23,484 nucleotides of DNA from a virus. Shown here in pieces: positions 1-7,640 of this stretch. The stretch lies in IMG/VR virus record IMGVR_UViG_3300017769_003165, positions 1 to 23,484 of that record, one strand, 5' to 3'. The notes under the pieces are model-generated. The model made no database searches, was not told the DNA's origin, and saw only the letters and a list, made by a program, of their open reading frames with translations. How positions within the stretch are numbered: position 1 is the stretch's first letter; each line of letters starts with the position of its first letter. Both the position numbers and the translations under genes were made by a program.

Positions 1-11
1 AATTATTACTT

Positions 12-725
12 TTAAGAAGTAACAATTATTTTTTCCTTTAACAAGTTAACATCAGTGTGTAAATGTCTATCCCTTACCTTTTGCCAAACAAAATTGTCCC
101 TTAAATTAATATTAAGATTGTGACGTATTTGTTTGCCAGCGTTGTCATCTATAATCTTTTTTGCCTTAAAAGTTACAGTTGGTAGATAAAGGCACCTGTT
201 TAATTTACGTGCCACTTTCTGTGTGTAGGTGTCTACATGCCAATGCCAAAAGAACGGGGGTGCGAGGTATCCTAATGTGTTCACCCAATTTTTATGCACG
301 GCAAAGTGAGCCGCTGGTAGTGGTTCGTCTGGCCAGAGTTTGGTTTCACTACCTGATTTTTTATTACCTTTGGCTCTGCCGTCGCTGGGCACTACCATCA
401 ATATCTTATCCTCGTATTTGTCAAATTCGTTTGCGATCAACATATCCCAGTCCTTTGTTTGCACTTGTACATCATCGCCCATCAGCATGACTATATCTTT
501 GGTTGCTTTGTCAGCCATGAGATTCCAACTGTAACAAGTGGATTGATTTGGTCCAATAGTGTAATGCTTTTCGTCTAATAAATCTTTGTACTGTTCTAAC
601 TTTTCATCGTCGTCGTTTAGATAGAATAAGAATTCTGTGTCACCTGTTTGTGTTTCGGTAGCAGTATCAATCAATCTTTTCGCAAGTTCAGGCCTACCTC
701 TCGATGGGCAACAAAATGAAATCAT
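12..725 (-). CDS. GT-A type glycosyltransferase-like protein
   Basis: The 237-aa protein is probably a nucleotide-sugar-dependent glycosyltransferase of the GT2-like GT-A fold. It opens with a short beta strand and a CPSRGRP motif (residues 6-12), typical of the first strand and loop of phage GT-A enzymes. An NDDD stretch lies at 37-40, and MGDDV at 82-86 fits the metal- and nucleotide-sugar-binding DxD-type site. An aromatic/His segment with HWHVD follows in the C-terminal half. The start used is the ATG at 725, which overlaps the upstream gene's TGA as ATGA and has a GGAAGAA Shine-Dalgarno 8 nt upstream on the minus strand. A TTG at 743 would extend it by 6 residues but looks weaker. It is the last gene of the five-gene leftward operon. 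Sugar and acceptor are unknown. Confidence 0.75.
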   Translation of the reverse strand: MISFCCPSRGRPELAKRLIDTATETQTGDTEFLFYLNDDDEKLEQYKDLLDEKHYTIGPNQSTCYSWNLMADKATKDIVMLMGDDVQVQTKDWDMLIANEFDKYEDKILMVVPSDGRAKGNKKSGSETKLWPDEPLPAAHFAVHKNWVNTLGYLAPPFFWHWHVDTYTQKVARKLNRCLYLPTVTFKAKKIIDDNAGKQIRHNLNINLRDNFVWQKVRDRHLHTDVNLLKEKIIVTS

Positions 726-1726
726 ATTAATTTGTTCTTCCAAGTGTCTGGGGTTATATCGTTAACGATTTCTAACGGTAAATGGTATTGGAATTTTTTT
801 GTGCCTCTTGATCTAATATATTCGGCAGTTTTCTTCACTGACTGTCGCATGTTAGTTGACGTTTTGTATTTTAACAACTTACGTGCTTTGTCCGACGAAC
901 ACGTTGCTAGTTTAACTTCTTTAGGTCTGTCCTTGTGATGTATTGGCTCTAGATTAACTCCTGTTTCGTTTGCACAGGCTTCTGCTAATTGGTTGATTGT
1001 GACTGGTTCCTCGTCTGGTCCTATGTTAATAATCTCACCAACAACATTGTCTTTGAAAGCAAGAGCGTTCAAACAGTACAAACAATCATCTATGTAACTG
1101 AAACATCTTTTTTGTTCTCCATCTCCGTATATGATTGGTTGCTTTCCTTGTAACATCCTATTCAACATTATTGACATCACATTTCTAAATGGATCATCGT
1201 ACTTTTGTCTTGGACCAACTATGTTGTGTGGCACAGCAATTACGTACTCTACACCATGTGTTTCACATAAATTTTTCAATACATCTTCTCCGGCCTTCTT
1301 TGCGATACCATATGGATCTTGAGGTTTACATTCGTAAGTTTCCTTGTATGGCACGTCGTCGTGATGTCCATATCTTGCCATGCTTGAACAATACACGATA
1401 CGCTTTACTTTGTTTCTGATTGCCGCTGTAATTGTTGTTACTGACGCTTCAAAAATATTCCTAGTAACAAGAACTGGAGAGAATACAGAAAGTCCTTCAT
1501 ATGCCGTTGCGGCTGTATGGTAAACTATATCAGAGCCTTCCATGGCCTTGGTCATGTTTTCTAAATCACAACAGTCTACTTGATGAAATTCTACATCTTG
1601 TGGGACGTTGTCAGTGTATCCGCCTATCATGTTATCATTACCGGCGACTGAATGGCCTTGCGATATCATGAGGTCTGCTAGATGTGAACCTAAAAATCCT
1701 GCAACACCTGTAATAAAAATTTTCAT
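722..1726 (-). CDS. NAD-dependent epimerase/dehydratase (extended SDR)
   Basis: This 334-aa protein is an extended short-chain dehydrogenase/reductase that modifies a nucleotide sugar, as in UDP-glucose 4-epimerase or dTDP-glucose dehydratase relatives. The Rossmann dinucleotide motif GVAGFLG is at residues 7-13, SSM lies at 114-116, and the catalytic YxxxK is YGIAK at 139-143. A GDGEQKR segment and a RCFSYIDD segment in the second half are typical of this family's substrate domain. The length is normal. It overlaps the next leftward gene by 4 nt (ATGA) and starts 9 nt after the FkbM gene ends. It supplies or reshapes an activated sugar for the transferases around it. The exact substrate (4-epimerase, 3,5-epimerase/reductase or decarboxylase type) cannot be decided from motifs. 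Confidence 0.88.
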   Translation of the reverse strand: MKIFITGVAGFLGSHLADLMISQGHSVAGNDNMIGGYTDNVPQDVEFHQVDCCDLENMTKAMEGSDIVYHTAATAYEGLSVFSPVLVTRNIFEASVTTITAAIRNKVKRIVYCSSMARYGHHDDVPYKETYECKPQDPYGIAKKAGEDVLKNLCETHGVEYVIAVPHNIVGPRQKYDDPFRNVMSIMLNRMLQGKQPIIYGDGEQKRCFSYIDDCLYCLNALAFKDNVVGEIINIGPDEEPVTINQLAEACANETGVNLEPIHHKDRPKEVKLATCSSDKARKLLKYKTSTNMRQSVKKTAEYIRSRGTKKFQYHLPLEIVNDITPDTWKNKLI

Positions 1727-1735
1727 TTGCAGTAT

Positions 1736-2371
1736 TTAATTTGCCTTTGAACGGTAGAAAACTTTATCTGGCCAGTGTGATATCAGCACCTTAAAACCTA
1801 AAGAGGTTATGTATTTTTCTATTTTAATATTACTACTGCCATATTTTTTTGTATTATTGTTTAATTCTATCATTAGATACTGCACATTTTCTAAAGTCTT
1901 TTTTGCACCTTTTAATACTTCCATCTCATATCCCTCGACATCAATCTTAATTAGGTCAACGTCATCTAATTTAAGATTATCAATAGTGATCATAGGGATA
2001 TTACCTTCACCTATAATTCTTTTACTTTGAGTAAAATTATCCTCTGATAAAGAAATTAACTTTTCTTCTGAACCTACAGCCAATTGATGTGTTTCTATAT
2101 CATCGCTGACATTTTTAACCAAGCATTCATAGTGTAAACTATCCGGCTCAAACGCAACAACCCTGCCGCAAAATTTATTCATTGCTATGCTCCAAGTACC
2201 AACCCATGCACCAATATCTAATATGTGATTAAATTTTTTATTTTTATCAACACAATAGTCTATAAATTTTAGCAAACATTTATTTTGTGTAAATGGTTTT
2301 CCTGCTTTCCATTCCTCAAAATGCAAATCATTTTTAGGCACCCAAAATCCATTTACTTTCTCTATTTTCAT
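1736..2371 (-). CDS. FkbM family SAM-dependent methyltransferase
   Basis: The 211-aa protein is a class I SAM-dependent methyltransferase of the FkbM type, which usually O-methylates sugars or polyketides. The SAM-binding motif LDIGAWVGTW is at residues 51-60, the acidic FEPD at 74-77, and the FkbM-typical IDVEGYE at 143-149. The frame is open to 2461, but the extra 30 residues lie wholly inside the upstream gene. The ATG at 2371 overlaps that gene's TGA as ATGA and has an AAAGGA Shine-Dalgarno 5 nt upstream, so it is preferred. Within this operon the likely role is methylation of a glycan residue made by the neighbouring transferases, perhaps as a cap or to vary an antigen. That role is inferred. 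Confidence 0.88.
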   Translation of the reverse strand: MKIEKVNGFWVPKNDLHFEEWKAGKPFTQNKCLLKFIDYCVDKNKKFNHILDIGAWVGTWSIAMNKFCGRVVAFEPDSLHYECLVKNVSDDIETHQLAVGSEEKLISLSEDNFTQSKRIIGEGNIPMITIDNLKLDDVDLIKIDVEGYEMEVLKGAKKTLENVQYLMIELNNNTKKYGSSNIKIEKYITSLGFKVLISHWPDKVFYRSKAN

Positions 2372-3180
2372 AGTATTCCTTTGTCCATTAGAATCTCGAC
2401 TGCTGTACCGTTGTTGATCTCTTCTGGAGTGAATTGTTGATATGCCAAACTGTATAGCCATGGTTCAGGCCCACCATAGTAAGGATTTTCTATGTCTGAC
2501 AATTCAACGTTGCCAACGTCTACAGCAAAACTTATGTTATCACAGAACACCGGTATGCCCTCACAAATTGCTTCAACCGCCGCTATGGAACAACTCGTTA
2601 CAACACACCACGCTTCTTTAAGGTCCTCGGATAGGGGTACCGTTGCCTCACTAGGTCCTGATGTACCCCTGCCCCTAGGCTTGTGTCGAAGTTTGATCGG
2701 TCTGTCCGTGTATCTCTTAATCTGTTCTATTGTCTCGTTTGTCCAATTGGGTCTGTTCAAGTATTGGTGTATGCCTGTGGAACTAGGACAAACCAATACA
2801 TGCTTACCGGCAAAGTTTGGTGCCTTTATCTTCATACGAAACTTTTCAAATCTGTCTGCTTTGCAATCTCTCAAGTAAGGAACATGGATTCTATTTTTAC
2901 AAATACGCCAGTAATGATTGTCTGGCATTAAATTATTGTTGTCAAATCTTCCAAAGTATGGTGTGTCTGCGAACCAATATGTATGATTACGTGCATCCAA
3001 CTTTTGTACCATCTCTCTGTTGTTGCCAACAAATCCCCAGAACATGCTATTGCTGACTGGATCTTTTTCTATGGCGTTGTCTAGTTTGGTTATTTGATCT
3101 GGCCACGACTTCTCAACGCCATTGAAAACTTCCCATGCTTTGCTGTTTTTGTTACTAAATGGTGCGTAGATTGTTAGCAT
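2368..3180 (-). CDS. GT-B-like glycosyltransferase/capsule-synthesis-like protein, paralogue 1
   Basis: This 270-aa protein belongs to a family with four members in this window (also 6825-7640, 7630-8610 and 11242-12111). Shared landmarks are a beta strand VLVCPSS (128-134), YTDRPIKLRHKPRG (157-170), a strand plus loop CVVTSCSIAAVEAICEGIP (192-210), and a C-terminal WLYSLAYQQFTPEEINNG (241-258). The S/N-rich loop followed by E/D and G-I-P resembles the C-terminal nucleotide-sugar site of GT-B enzymes such as capsule-synthesis (KpsC/KpsS-like) transferases. I infer a glycosyltransferase, but the donor is unknown. Its start lies 26 nt inside the end of the SGNH gene, and it is coupled by ATGA to the FkbM gene downstream. 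It is the only member of the family on the minus strand. Confidence 0.65.
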   Translation of the reverse strand: MLTIYAPFSNKNSKAWEVFNGVEKSWPDQITKLDNAIEKDPVSNSMFWGFVGNNREMVQKLDARNHTYWFADTPYFGRFDNNNLMPDNHYWRICKNRIHVPYLRDCKADRFEKFRMKIKAPNFAGKHVLVCPSSTGIHQYLNRPNWTNETIEQIKRYTDRPIKLRHKPRGRGTSGPSEATVPLSEDLKEAWCVVTSCSIAAVEAICEGIPVFCDNISFAVDVGNVELSDIENPYYGGPEPWLYSLAYQQFTPEEINNGTAVEILMDKGIL

Positions 3181-3820
3181 CTATAAAATCTCGTAATTGT
3201 TCTGCCCACTGAATGTGTCCTTCTGCTGATGGGTGTGGGTCTTGTGGACTTACAATCAAACCCTTGTCTGCCACAAATTCCAGTTGACTTATTCCTGGAC
3301 TGAAAAATCTATCCATGTTGATTGCATTCCTAATCACTTTGAAGTCTTCAGTTCCGTTACCAAAATCGTTAGGTAAAGAATTATACATAACGTAAGGAAT
3401 CGTGTTACGTTCAAAATAATTTTGTAAATCAAAAACGTTATCAAGATAATTCATAGCAAGGTTGTTTTCTATATCCCACCCTTTATGTTTCCGTATGAAA
3501 CTTACATTATCCAATGTCTTCCATGTCCTCCATGTGAGCTCAGTGCCTGGAACACGGCCTCTCTTCCATCCGTCGTCTGTGATATAATCATTCCTGACCG
3601 AACTAGACCATCCTATCACTGCAAAAATCTTTTCGTCTTTATTCTGCTCGCACCAGACCTTTGTTGAAAAACTGATTCTGGTGTTACCCCTGCCACCCAT
3701 AGCCAAATTAATGAGACCAAGTTTGTAATTGTCTGCGAGGATTTGGGTGGTAAATGTTTCCACACCATCTTTGTTTCTTTGTGTCAGGAAACTACATCCG
3801 TTAGATAATAATTTGATCAT
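3155..3820 (-). CDS. SGNH/GDSL-type hydrolase-like protein
   Basis: The 221-aa protein carries the spaced signature of phage SGNH hydrolases. Block I is SNGCSF (residues 6-11), with the candidate nucleophile Ser10 in a G-C-S rather than G-D-S context. A Gly/Asn block MGGRGNTR follows (41-48). Near the C-terminus DPHPSAEGH (194-202) supplies Asp and His. Such enzymes remove or transfer acyl groups on glycans or lipids, so O-acyl editing of a sugar is plausible here. The frame extends upstream to 3889, but that would run into the divergent gene at 3871 and gives a hydrophobic tail of low plausibility. The ATG at 3820 (MIKLLSNGCSF) is chosen. It is the first gene of the leftward operon, just downstream of the divergent promoter gap. 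Confidence 0.75.
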   Translation of the reverse strand: MIKLLSNGCSFLTQRNKDGVETFTTQILADNYKLGLINLAMGGRGNTRISFSTKVWCEQNKDEKIFAVIGWSSSVRNDYITDDGWKRGRVPGTELTWRTWKTLDNVSFIRKHKGWDIENNLAMNYLDNVFDLQNYFERNTIPYVMYNSLPNDFGNGTEDFKVIRNAINMDRFFSPGISQLEFVADKGLIVSPQDPHPSAEGHIQWAEQLRDFIDANNLRTI

Positions 3821-3841
3821 GTCGTTGTTTAGTAGTATAAT
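3813..3841 (+). promoter_or_regulatory. Putative sigma70-like promoter, rightward
   Basis: TTGATC (3813-3818) lies 17 bp upstream of a perfect TATAAT (3836-3841), which suits a host-sigma70-type early or middle promoter for the rightward glycan operon starting at 3871. The -35 box overlaps the start codon of the leftward gene at 3820, so firing in the two directions would interfere or be coordinated. The call rests on consensus matching only. Confidence 0.5.
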
Positions 3842-3868
3842 TATAAAGTAATTATTGGCAAAATGCAA
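3840..3868 (-). promoter_or_regulatory. Putative sigma70-like promoter, leftward
   Basis: On the minus strand TATAAT (complement of 3840-3845) is preceded, after a 17-bp spacer, by TTGCAT (complement of 3863-3868), a 3/6 match to TTGACA. It would drive the leftward glycan operon starting at 3820. The -10 shares the palindrome TATAATTATA (3836-3845) with the opposite promoter. The call rests on consensus matching only. Confidence 0.4.
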
Positions 3869-3870
3869 AC

Positions 3871-4953
3871 ATGAAAAATATAGATTCAATCAAGTACTTC
3901 ACAGAAAAATGGGAAACTGTCGACAACAGTTACAATTATACTGTGCCATATCATAAAGATATTAATCCTAATTTTGAAAGTTTACCAACTTTTGTTGCTG
4001 AATTTTATGATTGCAAAGTGCATAGTTGTCCATTACTTGTTACCTATCAACAAAAATTAATAACCAATTATATCTGGCCTCTCACCGATCAACGTAAAAA
4101 CAAACCAGACAAGACACACAAACTTTGGAAGCATTGGGGAGACGAAGTACAGGCAGTGTTACCTCCTGTTAGTCAACACTTCCATGAGAAATATCTCTAT
4201 GTATGGCTACCCGTCGACGAAGAGAGTGCAAACAATCCATGGCACATATGGATAGATGTAATATCGAAATTTAGATTAATGGAGAAGCGTTGGTCCACTG
4301 ATTTTACAAAATACTGCTACGTGTTGGCTAACGAAAGCAAGTATTTCAAAAGGGTTATCGAGGAATTGTTTCCAGAAATAAAAGTTCTTGTAATGCCTAA
4401 AAACGAAACGTGGCAGTTTAAACACTTGCTAGTGCCCAGTGCTAGTAATTCAAAGGACGGAGTAATTACTCCTCATCTAGCACCATGGCTAAGGCACTTC
4501 AAAGGTTTACATGGACATGAGGAAAAAGCACCGCATAGAAAGATTGTAGTACTACGTCCAGGAGCAAAATCAAGAAGACTGACAAACTCCGATGAACTCT
4601 TACTAGCACTGAAAGGCTGGGAAACAGTTGTACTTGAAAATATGACAATCAAAGAACAAATAAAAACATTTGCTGAAGCAACACACATTGTTGCGGCCCA
4701 CGGTGCAGGACTAGTAAATTTACTTTGGTGTCAATCTGGAACAAAAGTAATTGAGATACAAGATACTAAGATGGTTCACAAAAAAGTGTATCCAATACTT
4801 TCACACCACCTTGGACTAAAACATGAACTATATCTGGCAGACACAGTGCCAATAAAATTACTAAATGGAAGAAAGCCTATAGGTATAAAAAGAATAAGTG
4901 ATCTAATAGATTTTAAAATTAATATACCAGACCTGCTTAAATATCTCGATTGA
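3871..4953 (+). CDS. GT61-family (DUF563-like) glycosyltransferase
   Basis: The 360-aa protein resembles GT61/DUF563 glycosyltransferases. These are GT-B-like enzymes in which a C-terminal HGAGL motif precedes a strand and an E/Q-containing loop. Here AHGAGLVNLLW begins at residue 276 and is followed by GTKVIEIQD. Upstream is a typical acidic helix region and KIVVLRPGAKSRRLTNSDEL, which matches the family's R-x-x-x-R/N-D/E donor-domain pattern. The N-terminal third contains a repeated Trp-rich segment. The start is the ATG at 3871, the first in frame after the promoter gap; no clear Shine-Dalgarno is seen. It is the first gene of the rightward glycan operon, and the next gene starts 2 nt after its stop. 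The donor sugar is unknown (GT61 members transfer xylose, arabinose or GlcNAc). Confidence 0.75.
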   Translation: MKNIDSIKYFTEKWETVDNSYNYTVPYHKDINPNFESLPTFVAEFYDCKVHSCPLLVTYQQKLITNYIWPLTDQRKNKPDKTHKLWKHWGDEVQAVLPPVSQHFHEKYLYVWLPVDEESANNPWHIWIDVISKFRLMEKRWSTDFTKYCYVLANESKYFKRVIEELFPEIKVLVMPKNETWQFKHLLVPSASNSKDGVITPHLAPWLRHFKGLHGHEEKAPHRKIVVLRPGAKSRRLTNSDELLLALKGWETVVLENMTIKEQIKTFAEATHIVAAHGAGLVNLLWCQSGTKVIEIQDTKMVHKKVYPILSHHLGLKHELYLADTVPIKLLNGRKPIGIKRISDLIDFKINIPDLLKYLD

Positions 4954-4955
4954 CG

Positions 4956-5834
4956 ATGAAAATAAAAGTTATTACATCATACAAACCTGGTTGTTGGAAT
5001 CAATATGCAAAAAAAGGTATAGAGTCCATGGCGGAACAGTTCCCGAAAGAAATAGATTTGGTCGTGTATGCGGAAGAGCAAAAACCACAGTGCAAGTATG
5101 ACAGGATCAAATGGATTGACCTAGATACCGCTGAACCTGGACTTACTGCATTCAAACAACGACACAAGGATGATCCAGTTGCCAATGGAAAATTACAAAC
5201 AAAAGTAAACGGCGTTCGAAGACTCCCAGAACTGCAGACACTTGGCGGTGCAGACAAGAATAAAGAATCTTTCTTATGGGATGCCGTGCGTTTTTCAAAC
5301 AAAGTTATCTGTGTTGTAAACGCACTACGTAATGCAGAAGGATATGACTATGTTGTTTGGATAGATGCTGACACATTTACCTTTAGACCAATACCTATGA
5401 ATTTTTTTGAGTCTTTACTACCAAAAGACACAATGGTCACTTACCTAGGCAGAGAAAACCCAACATTGGGTGATGGTGGAAAATATCCTGAATGTGGCTT
5501 TGTTGGTTATAATTGTAGTCATCCTGAAATACAAAATTTTATAAATGACTGGGAAAAATTATATATAACCGACAGTGTGTTCAAGATATTAGAATGGCAT
5601 GACAGTTACGTGTTCTGGCACCTAACAAAAATATATAGGAAAGAAAAACATATTAAGGTTAACGACATAGGACGTTGGAAAGGGGTCAGAGGACATCATG
5701 TTTTTATAAACAGTGAACTTGGTTTATACATGGATCACATGAAAGGTGATCGTAAATCAAGAGGTACCAGTGCCAAGAATGACCTCCGGCAACTTCATGA
5801 TGTAGAATATTGGAAAAATATCCCACCGTTGTAA
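4956..5834 (+). CDS. Putative GT-A glycosyltransferase with DxD motif, paralogue A
   Basis: The 292-aa protein opens with MKIKVITSYKPG, a beta-strand/loop typical of nucleotide-diphospho-sugar transferases. It has a clear DxD metal/donor motif in VVWIDADTF (Asp137 and Asp139), followed by ECGFVGYN and a C-terminal GLYMDHMKGDRKSRGTS. The 10385-11245 protein shares all of these landmarks at close spacing, so the two are paralogues. The HMKG-type ending is reminiscent of GT8 or GT6-like enzymes, where a C-terminal His-x-x-Gly contacts the donor phosphate, but I cannot name the family firmly. A TTG at 4950 would add two residues and overlap the previous stop; the ATG at 4956 matches the start of the paralogue and is chosen. 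A transferase in the glycan operon is the best guess. Confidence 0.7.
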   Translation: MKIKVITSYKPGCWNQYAKKGIESMAEQFPKEIDLVVYAEEQKPQCKYDRIKWIDLDTAEPGLTAFKQRHKDDPVANGKLQTKVNGVRRLPELQTLGGADKNKESFLWDAVRFSNKVICVVNALRNAEGYDYVVWIDADTFTFRPIPMNFFESLLPKDTMVTYLGRENPTLGDGGKYPECGFVGYNCSHPEIQNFINDWEKLYITDSVFKILEWHDSYVFWHLTKIYRKEKHIKVNDIGRWKGVRGHHVFINSELGLYMDHMKGDRKSRGTSAKNDLRQLHDVEYWKNIPPL

Positions 5835-5854
5835 AAACCTATAATTACATTAAA

Positions 5855-6838
5855 ATGAAAAAGATTGCGTTCATCTCAGGAATGACAGGACAAGATGGTC
5901 CTTACCTAGCAAAGTACCTATTAGAGCAAGACTACAAGGTGTATGGTTTGGTAAAGAGATACAGCAATCCAAATTTCTCAAATCTCGATTATTTAGGCAT
6001 AGAAAATGACGTTGATTTAATTACAGGTGACATCACGGATGACGCAAACATGAATCATCTAATTAGGTCAATCCGACCACATGAATTTTACAATCTTGCC
6101 GCCCAAAGTTTCGTAGGCTCGAGTTGGGATCTAAACAAGCAAACAACAGAAGTAAATGCAATGGGTGTGTTGAATGTGCTAAACGCAATCGTTAACCAAA
6201 ATCCACAGACAAGATTTTATCAGGCAAGTACCAGCGAACTTTATGGCAACGCAAATGATGAAGGAGTGCAAAATGAAAAAACTCCTTTTCATCCACGTTC
6301 TCCATATGGGATTTCAAAACTTTGTGCCTATTGGATGACTGTAAACTTCAGAGAAAGTTATAGCGTACACGCATCAAATGGTATATTGTTTAATCATGAA
6401 TCTCCTATCAGAGGTAAAGAATTTGTAACAAGAAAAGTGTCAGACGGTGTGGCGAGAATTAAATTGGGTCTTGCAAATAAAATCACGCTAGGAAATTTAG
6501 AGGCAAGAAGAGATTGGGGATTCGCCGGAGACTTTGTTAAAGCAATGCACATGATGGTGCAACAGAAAGAACCAGGTGACTATGTAATTTGCACAGCAGT
6601 TCAACACAGCATACGAGAATTATTGACTACTGCTTTCAGAACTGCAGAAATAGAGGATTGGGAAAAATATGTAGAATCAGATCCTCGTTATAAACGTCCA
6701 GCAGAAGTATTTGCACTTCACGGCTCTTACGCCAAAGCAAAAGAAAAATTAGGATGGGAACCTAAAACCGAATTCAAAGACATGATTTCTTTTATGGTTA
6801 AGGAAGATATAAGGCGTTTGTCTCATGATTTACGTTAG
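5855..6838 (+). CDS. gmd: GDP-mannose 4,6-dehydratase
   Basis: The 327-aa enzyme converts GDP-D-mannose to GDP-4-keto-6-deoxy-D-mannose, the branch point to GDP-fucose, GDP-rhamnose and GDP-perosamine. The cofactor motif GMTGQDG is at residues 9-15. The catalytic set Thr126-Ser-Glu128 (STSELYG), Tyr151 and Lys155 (YGISK) is intact. The GMD-specific substrate segments NHESPIRGKEFVTRK (180-194) and GNLEARRDWGFAGDFVKAM are present, which separates it from general epimerases. It is slightly shorter than most bacterial Gmd (about 345-370 aa). The ATG at 5855 places the Rossmann strand at the N-terminus; a TTG at 5810 is possible but overlaps the previous gene. No GDP-fucose synthase, Rmd or perosamine aminotransferase is obvious nearby, so the keto-sugar may be reduced by the SDR at 722-1726 or by a host enzyme. 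Confidence 0.93.
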   Translation: MKKIAFISGMTGQDGPYLAKYLLEQDYKVYGLVKRYSNPNFSNLDYLGIENDVDLITGDITDDANMNHLIRSIRPHEFYNLAAQSFVGSSWDLNKQTTEVNAMGVLNVLNAIVNQNPQTRFYQASTSELYGNANDEGVQNEKTPFHPRSPYGISKLCAYWMTVNFRESYSVHASNGILFNHESPIRGKEFVTRKVSDGVARIKLGLANKITLGNLEARRDWGFAGDFVKAMHMMVQQKEPGDYVICTAVQHSIRELLTTAFRTAEIEDWEKYVESDPRYKRPAEVFALHGSYAKAKEKLGWEPKTEFKDMISFMVKEDIRRLSHDLR

Positions 6839-7640
6839 TTCTACAAACAGAAAACTTACTGAAAAATACATTGATTGGGCCGTTGCAGGACTTCCTGATT
6901 GTAAAAAACTATCACCATTAGAATTAATAAAGAAACAAGATTGCACAAAAGCAGTTTTATTAGGTTTACTACGTGGCACACATCTTGTTTACAGATGGGC
7001 TGAAAAAAATAACATTGACTTCTTCTATATAGACAGGCCGTATTGGGGAGAAACACGTAACCACCCATACTTTATGAAGATAGTAAAAAATAATTTCTTG
7101 AAAAACTGGCAGGAAGAACGGCCGGACGATAGATTCAAAAAATCTTTCCCGTGGCCAATCAAACCATGGAAAAAAAATGGCAAAAATATAATTGTGTGCC
7201 CGCCATCTAATGCTATTAAGGAATTCCGTGGAGCACACGACTGGCTTGATACTACACTGAAAACTCTTAAGGAGAACACTGACCGACCGATTATTGTTAA
7301 AACTAAAGGATACAATCCACTCATAGGAGTAGACGAACACGGTGGTTATGTTGTCAAAGGAAAGGACAAGCAGAAACCAAGTGGACCAATTGAATGGAAT
7401 GAAGCATACGCAATAGTAACTTACAATTCAAATATCACATTGGAAGCAACCACACGAGGCATACCGTGTTTCACAGATCCACATAATGCCTGTGCACCTA
7501 TATCAGAAACTGATTTTACTAAGATAGAGACACCTAAATACGCCGAAAGAGAACCTTTATACCATTCAATGGCCTACGGTCAGTTCACAGCAGAAGAGAT
7601 GAGAAACGGTTACGCATGGAGGATACTAGATGAAAGTTGA
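6825..7640 (+). CDS. GT-B-like glycosyltransferase/capsule-synthesis-like protein, paralogue 2
   Basis: The 271-aa protein is the second member of the four-gene GT-B-like family. It shares the strand IIVCPPS (122-128), NTDRPIIVKTKG (151-162), the loop AIVTYNSNITLEATTRGIP (196-214), and the C-terminal SMAYGQFTAEEMRNGYAW (248-265). It is closest in layout to the leftward paralogue at 2368-3180, including a D-R/T-P-Y-W/F-G aromatic segment near residue 70. The start ATG overlaps the gmd end by 14 nt, with AAGG about 10 nt upstream. Donor and acceptor are unknown. The family likeness to capsule polysaccharide/Kdo-transferase C-terminal domains is a recognition by eye, not a search result. Confidence 0.65.
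   Translation: MIYVSSTNRKLTEKYIDWAVAGLPDCKKLSPLELIKKQDCTKAVLLGLLRGTHLVYRWAEKNNIDFFYIDRPYWGETRNHPYFMKIVKNNFLKNWQEERPDDRFKKSFPWPIKPWKKNGKNIIVCPPSNAIKEFRGAHDWLDTTLKTLKENTDRPIIVKTKGYNPLIGVDEHGGYVVKGKDKQKPSGPIEWNEAYAIVTYNSNITLEATTRGIPCFTDPHNACAPISETDFTKIETPKYAEREPLYHSMAYGQFTAEEMRNGYAWRILDES

Noticed and set aside
2372-2461. N-terminal extension of the FkbM methyltransferase by 30 residues
   Set aside because: It overlaps the upstream gene completely, is low-complexity Arg/Ser/Gln, and the ATG at 2371 has an ATGA overlap and a good Shine-Dalgarno.
3821-3889. Hydrophobic N-terminal extension of the SGNH protein as a signal peptide
   Set aside because: It would overlap the divergent gene and span the promoter gap; the conserved block I motif starts right after the ATG at 3820.
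6969-7340. Antisense open frame of 123 codons rich in Phe and Val opposite GT-B-like paralogue 2
   Set aside because: The composition is what A/T-rich coding sequence gives on the reverse strand, and the plus-strand frame has paralogues and overlaps consistent with the operon.
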